64,000 nt of DNA. Source: Cordilura impudica (lineage: Eukaryota; Arthropoda; Insecta; Diptera; Scathophagidae). Of the stretch, positions 21,895 through 31,702 are shown in pieces. The DNA lies in the NCBI GenBank assembly GCA_963682025.1, contig OY821519.1, positions 102,234,585 through 102,298,584 on the forward strand, written 5' to 3'. The position numbers and the translations under genes are program-made. The first letter of the stretch is position 1. The number at the start of each line of letters is the position of its first letter. Below the pieces are notes generated by a model. The model was given only the letters and a program-made list of their open reading frames with translations, searched no databases and was not told the DNA's origin.

Positions 21895-22248
21895 TTTTAT
21901 TTGGAATTTTCTTAGCCTTTTTGTATACAACATATTGGAAAATATTTATTTTAATATTCGAAACAATTTTAATGTTTATTTTTATAATCCGTGGTTAGGG
22001 AATAGTAAGTTATAATGATCGAGATATACACTTGCTAGAAAAAGTATCCGTACATCTATAATAAAAACTGTCAAACTACGAAAAAATTAAATTAAAATGA
22101 AATTAAAAATTAACTAAGCTGAATCACTTTTATTTTTATAATAAATTATTAAGCTATTAATTGGTTTTTTTGCCTTTAACACATTTTATGCAGGTAAAAA
22201 ACGTAAAAAAACAAAAAAATCATAAAATTTTAAATATTGATACAAAAT

Positions 22249-24012
22249 AATCTAACCCATAAAAACAAAGTTTTTATTAAAACTCTTTCTTTCCTTCTGC
22301 ATATGAGTTTTGAATATCTCCGTGACTGTGCATTAGCGCGTCCCGATTTCGTTTTTTTCGAATTTGAAAATGCTTGCCCCCCAAAAGATAGGGATTTAGG
22401 AGCCTTTTATAGGAAAAATAGCAAAAAATTTTTGGACAAAAAACCAGATGGCTACCGGATCCTAAAGATTGCAATCCTAGTGCATTTAAAAAAAAATATT
22501 TTTGATTTTCAAAAAATTAACTGCAAAAGTTGCGCAATACAGAGTACATTCAGGGAAAAATATTAATAAAATTTCCGTAGAGCAGTTTTAGTGCACCGTT
22601 GCATCTTAAATATGGAAAGTGAGTATATATTTTTTTTCTTTCTTTCTTTCAAGCTAAATTAGTCTCAAAAGCCGTGCCCTGGGCCAGAAAAGCTCTATCA
22701 CATTTTTTGAAATAGTTTTTGCTAATATCCTCTAGTTTGCGCAGCTTTTGAGACTAATTTAGCTTTAAAGAAAGAAAGAAAAAAAATATATTCTCACTTT
22801 CCATCTCTAAGATGCAACGCTGCACCAAAATTGCTCTACGGAAATTTTATTAATATTTTTTCCGGAATGTACTCTGTATTACGCTACTTTTGGTGTCAAT
22901 TTTTTGAAAATCAAAAATATTTTATTTTTTTTCAAAATGCACTAGGATTGCAATCTTTAGGATCCGGTAGCCATCTGGTTTTTGTTCAAAATTTTTTTGC
23001 TATTTTTCCCGTAAAATGGTCCTAAATCCCCATCATTTTCAAGCTAAAAAAAAAAAAATAATTCGGGACACGCTACTGTGCATGACTGTGTGTGACTATC
23101 TTAAAATTAATCTTTGGCCACAACAAGTCTATGGACAAAGTTTCAGATCCATCGGATGAGAGAAAGTGGGGTTTTAATCTCTCCGTGACTGTGCGTGACT
23201 ATGTAAAGTTAATATTTTTTCACAGCAAGTCTATCGACCAAGTTTTAGATCGATCGGATAAGGGAAAATGGGTTTTAAATCACTCCGTGACTAGGCGTGA
23301 CTGCGCGTGACTATGTCGAAGTTGATCTTTCTTTACAGCAAGTATATTGACAAAGTTTCAGATCGGTCGGATGAGGGTAAATGACATTTAGATCACTCCG
23401 TGACTGTGCGTGACCATGCGTGACTGTGCGTGACTAAGTCAAAGTTAATCTTTTTTCACAGCAAGTGTATGGACCAAGTTTCAGATCGATCGGATGAGGA
23501 GAAATGACATTTATATCACTCCGTGACTGTGTGTGACCATGCGTGACTGCGCGTGACTAAGTCAAAGTTAATCTTTTTTTCACAGCAAGTGTATAGACCA
23601 AGTTTCAGATCGATCGGATGAGGGGAAATGACATTTAGATCACTCCGTGACTGTGCGTGACCATGCGTGACTGTGCGTAACTATGTCGAAGTTAATCTTT
23701 CTTTACAGCAAATATATCGACCAAGTGTCAGATTGATTGGATGAGGGGAAATCCGTTTTAAATATATCCGTGACTGTGCGTGACCATGCGTGATTATGTG
23801 CGTCTAAGTCAAAGTGCATCTTTTTTTCACAGCAAATGTATGGACCAAGTTTCAGATTGATCGGTTGAGGGGAAATGACATTTAGATCACTCCGTGACTG
23901 TGCGTGACTATGCGTGGCTGGATAAGGGGGAATGGGGTTGACCCACGACAGACAGACAAACAGAGAGTATGAGTTAAAAGAAAGAGTTTAAAAACAAAAG
24001 TTTATACAGATT
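22249..24012 (+). mobile_element. Satellite-bearing terminal-inverted-repeat element, copy 2
   Basis: It begins AATCTAACCCATAAAAACAA and ends with AAAGAAAGAGTTTAAAAACA, then TTTATACAGATT, which is an imperfect inverse of the start (AATCT...ATAAA...AAACTCTTTCTTT). The array (about 23085-23930) uses the same units as copy 1. The element is split just after the first GTGACTGTG by a hAT fold-back (22334-23075). The CAGACAGACAAACAGAGAGT segment near the right end is shared with copy 1. Confidence 0.78.
22334..23075. mobile_element. hAT-type fold-back MITE, 742 bp, with 8-bp target duplication
   Basis: The ends are TAGCGCGTCCCGA (22334) and TCGGGACACGCTA (23075). The flanks carry an exact CTGTGCAT duplication (22326-22333 and 23076-23083). 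TAGCG fits the hAT YARNG rule. The arms, about 22334-22680 and 22735-23075, are inverted copies over nearly their whole length, leaving a spacer of about 55 bp. Landmarks are AAACCAGATGGCTACCGGAT and its inverse ATCCGGTAGCCATCTGG. The apparent ORFs of 109 and 65 residues lie in the arms and are not genes. Confidence 0.88.
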
Positions 24013-24490
24013 AAAAAAATATTTATACATATTACAATTTAATTTCTGCTCTAAGCGGTTGGTTTTCATCTTCATGGTTCCCGCAGCACTATGAAAAATG
24101 GCATAATATAAAAAAAATGCTTTAAATTTTAAATGTTATTAAATCTATTATTTTTTTTTTATCTGATAGTAATTGTTTAGATGTGATTATGTCTTTGTTT
24201 GGATATCGCTTACACCATATTATCTAAGGACGAAAAGGACCTATATACATGTATTAATTAGTTGTAACGCAGCTATTAATATCACTGTGGAACAAATTCA
24301 GGTTAGCAAAAGTTAGGTCGGTTCTGAGAGTGGGGGGTGAAAATAGAGGCTAAATTAGAAGACCCGTATCGCGGCGTTTGTTTATATTAGTTCGAATTTT
24401 TTTTAAAAATGCTCTTCCTAGTTTTTCCATTTTCCATTTTCACAAATTTACTTATAGAATTCACTTCATTTTCTTGGTCCATTGTTTAAA
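24013..24490. other. Intergenic sequence, no feature recognised
   Basis: AT-rich, with no exon found. It includes a short G-rich segment (AGTGGGGGGTGAAAA near 24330) of unknown significance. Confidence 0.4.
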
Positions 24491-24499
24491 ATAACCACT

Positions 24500-24830
24500 T
24501 AGACATACTTCCTATTCAATTTACAAGTCCACGTCTTTGTCTAATCTGTTTCGGTTTTAAAGGCATTAATTTATTCCTAACGCCCATTAGTTCCAACTGA
24601 AGTAAATATTTATTTTTCACTTTCATTAAGATAATATTTTTCATTATTTTCCGGGTTTCCACGCTGGGTCTGTATCTTAGTTTTAAAGTCTCCTTGATCA
24701 GTTGCCAGTTATCCGGCGTAGGCAAATTAATCACTACGTCCTTTGCTTGTCCTTGAATAGTGCGGAAAAATATCATCCTTACGACTTCTTTTTTTAGTAT
24801 TTCAGTAGATATTATATGCTGCTGAAGAAA
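24500..24830 (-). pseudogene. LTR-retrotransposon gag-like fragment
   Basis: The minus-strand frame reads FFRTIQGQAKDVVINLPTPD then NWQLIKETLKLRYRPSVETR, followed by a Lys-rich helix. The pattern 'L-x-G-x-A-x-x-V-I-x-L-P-x-P-x-x-W-x-x-I-K-x-x-L-x-x-R-Y' is typical of retrotransposon Gag capsid regions. The frame is short, with no zinc knuckle, protease or long terminal repeat in sight, so this is an isolated relic. Confidence 0.5.
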
Positions 24831-24884
24831 CTATTTACGTTGCTTCTCCCGTTCCTGTAAACGTTGGTAAGTAGTTGATTGATC

Positions 24885-24970
24885 ACGCACAGTCACGGAG
24901 ATATTCAAAACTCATATGCATAAGGAAAGAAAGAGTTTTAATAAAAACTTTGTTTTTTATGGGTTAGATT
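24885..24970 (-). mobile_element. Terminal fragment of the satellite-bearing element
   Basis: Read on the minus strand, it gives AATCTAACCCATAAAAAACA through AAACTCTTTCTTTCCTTATG to ATCTCCGTGACTGTGCGTGA, that is, the left end plus the first array steps. It directly abuts a Helitron fragment. This is the third occurrence of the family in the window. Confidence 0.8.
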
Positions 24971-24972
24971 AT

Positions 24973-25214
24973 TACAAACACATTAACAAATTTAATAAAC
25001 ACACACATAGCATTGTATAATTTTATGTATGTGTTAGTAGCAACTTTAAATGCAATTAACTCAAAATAAAGGAAAAAATTTTAATATCTGTAAATCTGCA
25101 AATCGGCTAAAAAGAAATACCTTTCAAATAATATACGTTTGGTCAAAATCGGGATAAAACGGTAGAACAAAACATCAGTCACAAGAAATCGGCTAGCCTA
25201 TTAATATTATAGAT
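24973..25214 (-). mobile_element. Helitron fragment, 5' half
   Basis: On the minus strand it starts TCTATAATATTAATAGGCTA at 25214 and matches the 13954 copy through GACCAAACGTATATTATTTG to the TTAATGTGTTTGT block. It is truncated where the satellite-element fragment begins. Confidence 0.8.
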
Positions 25215-25635
25215 GTTACATAATAGATATTTGTATAACCTTTTCATTTGTATATAATTTTTGTATTGTTATTATCAGTACTTCCTCATAAATTATAAGT
25301 TAGAAAGCGCCTTATAAATTAGACGGCTGATAGAATTACTTTTATTTTAAAAGCCACCTCCATTGAAAAGGAGAGCAGAATTAAGAACTAGAATTTGATT
25401 TCATTAATCTGTTATATATTTGTATAATTAGATTTCTAAAGGGGCCGATAACCCAGCCCTATATTTAACATTTGACTGATGAAAGTTATCAAACAAAATT
25501 TTAATTAAAACACAGGTGGTTCTGTCTGTGTGCCACAAGTTAAATCATTTTAAGAATTTTTATTAGATAATTCAAACCAAAAATTTAGAAGAGTTTAGGA
25601 CGCAATTAATTAAAAGCTTAAAATTTGAAATAAAG
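25215..25635. other. Sequence downstream of the 78-residue protein gene
   Basis: No exon is recognised. It should contain the 3' untranslated region of the minus-strand small gene, but no AATAAA is convincingly placed. Confidence 0.4.
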
Positions 25636-25746
25636 TCAACCCATAGTGTCGCCAACGCTGTTGGTTATACTTAATAATCCGGCCAACGTTGTTACCAGAA
25701 TCTTCTCCGCAACATATAGTACGCCATATATAACGTAGGATATCGG
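25636..25746 (-). CDS. Small hydrophobic membrane protein (78 aa), exon 2
   Basis: A 111-nt terminal exon follows a TTCCATTTAG|CCG acceptor. It enters in phase 0 and encodes PISYVIYGVLYVAEKILVTT, then LAGLLSITNSVGDTMG and a TGA stop. The phase match, the branch-like pyrimidine tract and an intron of only 68 bp support the join. The C-terminal half is a hydrophobic or amphipathic helix ending in a short polar tail. I do not recognise the family. Confidence 0.65.
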   Translation of the reverse strand, partial: PISYVIYGVLYVAEKILVTTLAGLLSITNSVGDTMG

Positions 25747-25814
25747 CTAAATGGAAATTGTAAAATCACATTACAACGGTTATTTAGGTTGTGGAAATAA
25801 TAAAACGAAATTAC

Positions 25815-25940
25815 CGTAATAAATAGTAATAACACAAAGGATGCACGTTGTGCTACAACTACAAAAATCGAAATTCCAGTTACAATTCCAAGCAGTGTTA
25901 CTAATGCCAAGACTTCAATTAAACGGACTGCAACGGGCAT
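25815..25940 (-). CDS. Small hydrophobic membrane protein (78 aa), exon 1
   Basis: The ATG at 25940 (context TTTTTAGAAAAATGCC) starts 42 codons ending at ATTACG|GTAATT. The product is strongly hydrophobic, with VLALVTLLGIVTGISIFVVV (residues 10-29) and FVLLLFIT, giving one or two membrane helices or an uncleaved signal anchor. A TTTTTTAG just 4 bp before the ATG may be the acceptor of a 5' untranslated exon. The gene lies 311 bp downstream of the stop of another small membrane-protein gene on the same strand, so a dicistronic transcript is possible. The function is unknown and no homologue is recognised. Confidence 0.65.
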
Positions 25941-26251
25941 TTTTCTAAAAAAGAAGAAAACTAAAAATTTGTTTGCCCAATATTTGAGAACTGCAATTTT
26001 CGCAGAAAAAAATGTGTTTTATTTTTATTTTGAATTTTGTATTATATAATTTGAAATTTTAAAGTAATTTTTGCTACTTTTTAATGTTTTCAAATTTTGA
26101 CATTATTTTTTATTTTTAAATTTTATTTTACACTTTTTAGAGATTTTTAGAACTAAGTACATATGGTTGTATTTTTTTATATTGACACTGAAACTTTAAT
26201 TATTAATTATTATCCGAATAATTGATTATATATTTAATTTGAATTATGCAA

Positions 26252-26302
26252 TTAATCAAAGAAACTCAGGACGAACTCTAATGCCTTTGCCAGAATCATT
26301 AC
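26252..26302 (-). CDS. Unrecognised 113-aa membrane protein, exon 4
   Basis: The terminal exon is 16 codons plus TAA. It follows a CTGTTTCAG acceptor and is read in phase 0 as VMILAKALEFVLSFFD. The short hydrophobic tail ends in Asp. It was accepted because it is the only phase-0 continuation of exon 3 that I could find before the next gene, and because the acceptor is strong. A mariner element occupies most of the intron before it. Confidence 0.6.
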   Translation of the reverse strand, partial: VMILAKALEFVLSFFD

Positions 26303-26562
26303 CTGAAACAGAAAATTATATATTAATAAAACGAGCGATCCTTAATTTATCATACACTCCACTCTTCACCATTCTACATTTCAAGAATATTCAATAATAT
26401 TTGTTAAATTATCTTATGTATGTAAAAAATATACATATCATATTTCGGGTACTGATAAAAGTTCCAAAAATATTAAAATATCTTTAAAAAAAAATAATAA
26501 TTAATAATTAAATAACTTTTTAAACACAAAACGTAAATTTTACAAAATTACATGAATATGTA
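26303..26562. other. Intron sequence between exon 4 and the mariner
   Basis: Plain AT-rich intron. The last two bases, 26561-26562 (TA), are the target duplication of the mariner. Confidence 0.6.
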
Positions 26563-27872
26563 AAGGGTCCGCCATCTAACGTTTTTTTTTCAACTAGTGC
26601 TTATTTCGTGAATGGTAACACTTAGCTCGTGTCTGATTTGACAGATAATTAGTTTTATCCTTCCGCTGAACGAATATGGTTGTGCATACGCTTGAACAAC
26701 GCTGGGAAATATTGCGACATTACTTTGAAAATCATGGTAATGTTGCAGAATGTGTGCGAAAATTGCGTACGGATTTTGGAAGAAGAAAAGCACCGTCAGC
26801 TCCGTATGTTCGTTATCTTGTGAAAAAAGTGAAAGAAACTGGCATCCTCATCGATAAACCAAAGCGTGAAAAGCCAAAAACAGTGCGTACACCCGAGAAT
26901 ATTGCTGCTGTGGCAGAAAGTGTGCATGAAGCGCCATCAACATCAATTCACCGTCGTTCTCAAGAATTGAATATTTCGGAGGTATCATTGAGACGAATTT
27001 TGCATAAAGACCTTTGTATGGCGCCATACAAAGTCCAATTGGTTCAGGAGTTGAAGCCAACTGACCATCCAATGCGTTTTCGCTTCGCTAAGTGGGCCTG
27101 CGATCGACTTACAGAAGATGCCGATTTTGCCAAAAAAAAAAATCATCTTTTCAGATGAAGCTCATTTTGATCTTGGCGGGTATGTAAACAAGCAAAATTG
27201 TCGCATTTGGGGCACAGAAAACCCGCATGCATACATTGAAAAGCCGATACACCCAAAACGAGTCACTGTTTGGTGCGGATTTTGGTCCAGAGGCATAATT
27301 GGGCCATTTTTCTTTGAAAATGAGCAAGGAGTGGCCGTTACAGTCAATGGCGATCGTTATCGGGCCATGTTGAACGAATTTTTGTTTACAAAAATTGAAG
27401 AGGAGGATATTGGCAACATTTGGTTTCAACAGGACGGTGCTACGTGCCACACAGCCGAAGCTACACTCGATGTTTTGCGCCCTGTTTTTGAAGATCGCAT
27501 TATCAGCCGCAGAGCTGAAGTCGTTTGGCCACCTCGGAGCTGCGATTTGACACCGTTGGACTATTATTTGTGGGGTGCCCTCAAAGATAAGTGTTACGCC
27601 AACAAGCCAGAGACAATTGACGCTTTAAAGGACAATATTCGTGAAGCCATTGGTGAAATACAGCTGCACACAATCGATAATGTGCTTAAAAATTGGACCG
27701 ATCGTGTAGGCTACTGCATGGCCAGCCGAGGCAGCCATTTGAATGAAATTATTTTACATTATTAACCGGAAGGATTGTACTTTCAAATAAAAAAAGAAAT
27801 TTTAGATAATATTCAGTAGTTTTTTTTTATAGCATTTTCAAAAAAAAAAAAAAGTTATTTGGCGGACCCTTT
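26563..27872 (+). mobile_element. Tc1/mariner-superfamily element, 1310 bp, nearly intact
   Basis: Terminal inverted repeats of about 28 bp start AAGGGTCCGCCA on the left (26563) and end TGGCGGACCCTT on the right (27872). They are flanked by the TA target duplication (26561-26562 and 27873-27874). The single gene inside is frameshifted once. The element is inserted in the last intron of the 113-residue protein gene, in opposite orientation to it. The well-matched ends and long open frames suggest a recent arrival. Confidence 0.92.
26676..27765 (+). pseudogene. mariner-like transposase, single frameshift
   Basis: The ATG at 26676 opens a frame to 27158, and a second frame (27118-27765) carries the rest. 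The first part has the DNA-binding region (helix-turn-helix with YVRYLVKKVKETG, and SLRRILHKDL). The second has the catalytic core, IIFSDEAHFDLGG (first Asp), WFQQDGATCHTAEA (second Asp), and WPPRSCDLTPLDYYLWG (third Asp, 36 residues after the second). The frames meet in an A tract at 27132-27142 with 11 A's. One A fewer would keep a single frame, so this may be either a mutation or a sequencing error. The predicted full length is about 360 residues, normal for the family. Many fly genomes carry close relatives with the WPPRSCDLTPLDY motif. Confidence 0.88.
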
Positions 27873-27944
27873 ATAAAGACATTATTATTTAAAAACTAAA
27901 AATAATTTGGTGAAAAGTTAATAAGTAAAAAATATTCATCTTAC

Positions 27945-28031
27945 TAGAGTATCTGCAACAATGGTTAATGATTTATGTATAATCGCCGTCAACTCCTCTG
28001 GTTCATAAAATTGAAGAATTCGAAATACTAC
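27945..28031 (-). CDS. Unrecognised 113-aa membrane protein, exon 3
   Basis: An 87-nt, 29-codon exon lies between a TTCGTCTTAG acceptor and a CTCTA|GTAAGA donor, phase 0 at both ends. It encodes VVFRILQFYEPEELTAIIHK then SLTIVADTL, an amphipathic segment with the acidic EPEEL turn. A Helitron lies 56 bp upstream and a mariner 73 bp downstream, so this exon is closely bracketed by transposons yet intact. Confidence 0.72.
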
Positions 28032-28086
28032 CTAAGACGAAAGAGTTAGCAATATAATTTTTTTCTAAAGATTAGTTTTTTAGGTC

Positions 28087-28510
28087 AGATTTTAAAAGCC
28101 CTCGAAATTCGAGTGCAAATTCTAGGAAATTTTGGTTTTTCATTTAATAAAGACCCTAAAGGTATGCTAAACAATTTTAGCTAATTCACAATTCAACACT
28201 TTTTAAATATTATTTATTGGTTTATGTCCAAGATTATTTTTCAATTCCACAGAATAATTATTGTGAATGAAGAAAACAAACTCATTTTTTTACAAACACA
28301 TTAAGAAATTTAATAAACACACATATAGCACTTTATAATTTTATGTATATGTTAGTAGCAACTTTAAATACAATTTACTCCAAAAAAAAATAAAAATTTT
28401 AAAAATCTGTAAACTTGTAAATCTGGTGGACAGCTTAAAAGAAATACCTTTCAAATAATATACGTTTGGTCAAAATCGGGATAAAACTGTTTAACACAAC
28501 ATATTATAGA
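28087..28510 (-). mobile_element. Helitron copy, diverged
   Basis: On the minus strand it begins with TCTATAAT at 28510 (preceding base A) and passes the GACCAAACGTATATTATTTG block. It reaches the 3' hairpin region GCACTCGAATTTCGAGGG near 28100. The terminal CTAG is not preserved. It sits 56 bp from the acceptor of exon 3 of the 113-residue protein gene. Confidence 0.72.
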
Positions 28511-28726
28511 TATCAATTAATTAACAAAAAATTGGAATATAAAAAATTTCCAAAATGATAAATTGGCAATAAATACTGCTTAACTTTCAAATGAAAATGA
28601 TCAATAATTTCAGTATTACTTATACAATATTTCGGAGATAATTGAAAAAAAAAATATTCAAAAACTACTCTGACTACCAATGTTTTAGGAATCGTGAGTA
28701 TCAGGAAGTGATTTTCGAGTTCATAA
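28511..28726. other. Intron sequence, no feature recognised
   Basis: AT-rich intronic sequence between a Helitron and a SINE. Confidence 0.4.
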
Positions 28727-28813
28727 GCGCCCCGGTAGGTGAGTAGGTAGCATGCTCGCCTACCATGCGGGGGTCGTGGGTTCGATTCCCACCAGAGGCT
28801 TTGGTCTGTCGCC

Positions 28814-28851
<38 letters not shown>

Positions 28852-28963
28852 AACACACTACTCCCTCTTTCCTCCTTCCTATATCTATATCTTTCCTGAG
28901 ATCAGCACAATGCACTGCATCTGTAGGGGGCATCCCCTGAGTGTTGATTAATAAAAAAAAAAA
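28727..28963 (+). mobile_element. tRNA-Gly-derived SINE, copy 1
   Basis: The head GCGCCCCGGTAGGTGAGTAG, then GCTCGCCTACCATGCGGG, then GGGTTCGATTCCC (box B) folds like a tRNA. The CTCGC-CTACCAT-GCGGG stem-loop resembles the tRNA-Gly anticodon arm. A GGTCTGTCGCCGC stretch and a run of about 40 A's follow, then a unique tail ending in an A-rich stretch. The broken acceptor stem and long tail exclude a working tRNA gene. The second copy is at 50129-50290. Confidence 0.82.
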
Positions 28964-30175
28964 TAAATCCTAAATTTTATACTACTCAAATTAGTTTTTC
29001 TTGATCTGCTCCAGTTATGGAGATATTACCAAGTACTGAAAATAACAGTTATTTTGAAATTTTTTATCCAAAAAGCACATAGAAGTAAATGTTGGAGAAT
29101 TAATTCAAGTATAAAATGTTAATGTTTGTGAACTAGTCTTTCAGAAATGCCTTTCTTTTTATAACTTTTATTTCAAAAAATTTACTTTTATTTCTGCTCT
29201 AAAAAATAAAAATAAAAATTATAAAAAGCATTTTCCGAAAGACTAGTTCACAAGAATAAAAATAGTATAGATGTATAAATATGATTTTTTCTTCAGAGAT
29301 GAAAAAAATTGTACTCGAAAAATTTGAATACGCAAAAAAAAAACGCATTTTGAAAAAATTTAATTTAACGACCTTATATTTCTTATTTTTATTTTTTGGA
29401 GTAATTTTTTATTTTTAATTTTTCAAGTACATAATTTCAAGTAGAAGTAGCGAAAAATTGCATGAGATTATATTTTTTTAGTGGAATGAAAATCATTTCA
29501 TTAATATAATTTTGTATAGTTTCTAAGTAAGATTGTATAAATCTGAAAATATATTTTCATTTCATATGAATAAAGTATTTATTTTTGGGATATTTTTTAC
29601 ACATTGGGAATATCTAGTTTTATTTTTGATGAAGTAGCTACAGTTCTGCTGTAAAATGTATAACTATATTCAGTTTCAATAATAATATATAAAATTGTTT
29701 TATTTTCTCCAAAATATAACTTTTATGGTCAGTTTTGTAATAGAAAATGAATGCGTCAAAACACTTGGATTTAACGAGGGACCCAAAATAACTATTATCA
29801 AAATTTTAAGATCCAAAAAATTTGGCCATTTTATTATGAACAAGTTAAAAAATAACTATAATAATCCAATTAATAAATTTTTTATATAATAGTTATGAAT
29901 AACTAAATAGAAAAAATCTTAAGCATAACTATTATTTTTTAATGAATTTTTTAAAACTTGGATTTTAATAGTTAAATCAATTTTTCGAAAACAACTGTTA
30001 TATTTTTTTTTATTATGGACATTTTTTTGCAATCAATTTTTTGATAAAAATGACGTTATTATTTTATTGTTGTTTTTTGTTCATACAAAAATTAAAAATA
30101 CATCACAAAAGTTTTAAAAGTTAAATTAATATTAGAGATGGGCGCATGAGTGTATTTTGATTCAAACATTTATTT
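28964..30175. other. Intron sequence, no gene recognised
   Basis: Very AT-rich intronic sequence. An inverted pair, GTGAACTAGTCTTTCAGAAA (about 29125) and TTTCCGAAAGACTAGTTCAC (about 29230-29251), suggests a small MITE of about 125 bp. A 64-residue frame near 29695 has no recognisable content. Confidence 0.45.
29125..29251. mobile_element. Short inverted-repeat MITE
   Basis: TGTGAACTAGTCTTTC is followed about 100 bp later by GAAAGACTAGTTCACA. The TTTTTATAACTTTTATTT and AAAATTATAAAAAGCA segments extend the pairing inward. The target duplication is not determined. Confidence 0.5.
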
Positions 30176-30958
30176 TTATACCCTATACCACTATGTGGTT
30201 TGGGTATAATGACTTTGTGCTGCAGTTTGTAACTACCAAAAATATTTGACCTAGACCCATCTTTTATTATACCGATCGAATCAGAATCACTAACTGATTC
30301 GATTTAACGATGTCCGTCCGTCCGTCCGTCCGTCTGTGTGTCCATGTAAAGCTTGTAATCAAAATGCAGGTCGCAAATATGAATATATTTTGATGAAATT
30401 TGATATATAAGCTTTTATCGGCCATAGGATGAACGGAATTGAAATTGGTCAGAATCGGTCCATGTTCAGACCTAGCCCCCATACAAATGACCCCTATGAA
30501 ATCGACATAAATTGCCATAAGATCCAAATTGTCATATAGATCTTACTCAAATTGAGTTTGTATGCGTTTATTACATCCATTAATGAGTAGTCCCTCATGG
30601 ATAACTCTTAGTCATAGGCCCACATAGAGCTGCTTCCCGATCTTCACTATCAAAAAAACAAAAATATTGCACTGATTCTTCTCAAATTTTGTTTGTATAT
30701 ATTTTTGCAAAATACAAGAGACTTTACCAGACACAGTCAGAATCGGTCCATTTTTTGGCCTAGTCCCCATATAGATATAGCATCCGATATAAACTTTTTC
30801 ATATGTGCAGCCAAAAAAATTAATAAAAATCTCACTCAAATTTGGTTTATGCTTATTTTCTATGTCCAGTTAGTTGGGCCTATGAGATAGGGTCTCTAAA
30901 CGCATGGTATAGGGTATCATAGAGTCGGTCTAGACCTACTATAATTTTCTTACTTGTT
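30176..30958 (-). mobile_element. DINE-like element, full-length copy
   Basis: The minus-strand orientation starts at ACAAGTAAGAAAATTATAG (about 30957) with a slightly decayed palindrome (AGTAGGTCTAGACCGACT). It ends GTGGTATAGGGTATA at 30178. The GTCC tract at 30313-30332 has about five units. A second copy follows immediately. Confidence 0.88.
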
Positions 30959-30960
30959 TA

Positions 30961-31545
30961 TTATACCCTATACCACCATGTGGTTTGCGTATAATGACTT
31001 TGTGCTGCTGTTTGTAATCAACTTCAGGTCGCAAATATGAATATATTTTGATGAAATTTGGTGTATAAGCTTTTATCGGATGAACGCTATTGAAATTGGT
31101 GCGAATCGGTCCATGTTCAGACCTAGCCCCCATTCAAATGACCCCTATGAAATCGACATAAATTGCCATTAGATCCAAATTATCATATAGATCGCAGTCA
31201 AATTGGGTTTGTATGTGTTTGCTATATCCATTAATCAGTAGTCGAAAAATATACCCTATAATACAATTCTTAATCATAGGGCCCTTATAGAGCTGCTTCC
31301 CGATCTTCACTTCAATCTATCAAAAAACAAAAATATTGCACAGATTTTTCTCAAATTTGGTTTGTACATATTTTTTTAAAATATAAGTGACTTTGCCAAA
31401 TATGGTCAGGATCGGTCCATATTTCGACCTAGTCCCCATATAAATATAGCATCCGATATGAACTTTTTTATATCTGCAGCCAAAAAAATTAATAACAATG
31501 CCACTCAAATTTGGTTTATGCTAATTTTCTATATTCACTTAGTTG
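30961..31545 (-). mobile_element. DINE-like element with internal deletion, head-to-tail with the previous one
   Basis: It begins with the TATACCCTATACCACCATGT end directly after the ACTTGTTT of its neighbour and is collinear with the family. The block from GGTCAAATATTTTTGG through the GTCC tract is deleted between about 31017 and 31022. It fades near 31545 before reaching the palindromic end, where a hAT remnant begins. Confidence 0.8.
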
Positions 31546-31702
31546 GATTGGCATCAATTTTCATGCTGATCCGGCGACTCAAATAACCGTTGAAAGAGCG
31601 TTTTCAGCTTTGCGTCAAATTTTAGATAACCAGTGATGTATTTTAACTGACTATAAATTAGCAACAATAATGAATGTTAAATTAAATCAAAAAATGTTTT
31701 AA
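31546..31702 (+). pseudogene. hAT transposase C-terminal (dimerisation) remnant
   Basis: The plus-strand reading HADPATQITVERAFSALRQI, then LDNQ-stop-CILTDYKLATIMNVKL, matches the hAT C-terminal domain pattern (PATQxSVERxFSALxxIL...). One in-frame TGA interrupts it, and nothing of the upstream catalytic domain is adjacent, since a DINE-like copy lies directly before it. Confidence 0.7.

Noticed and set aside
22237..22566. 109-residue plus-strand ORF and 65-residue antisense ORF
   Set aside because: They straddle the end of the satellite element and the left arm of the hAT fold-back. Neither has a recognisable domain.
28727..28800. Apparent tRNA-Gly gene
   Set aside because: Box B and the anticodon arm look right, but the acceptor stem does not pair. 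The sequence continues into a SINE body with an A-rich tail, and a second copy with the same defects exists.
29695..29889. 64-residue plus-strand ORF
   Set aside because: It starts at TTG in very AT-rich intron and has no recognisable features.
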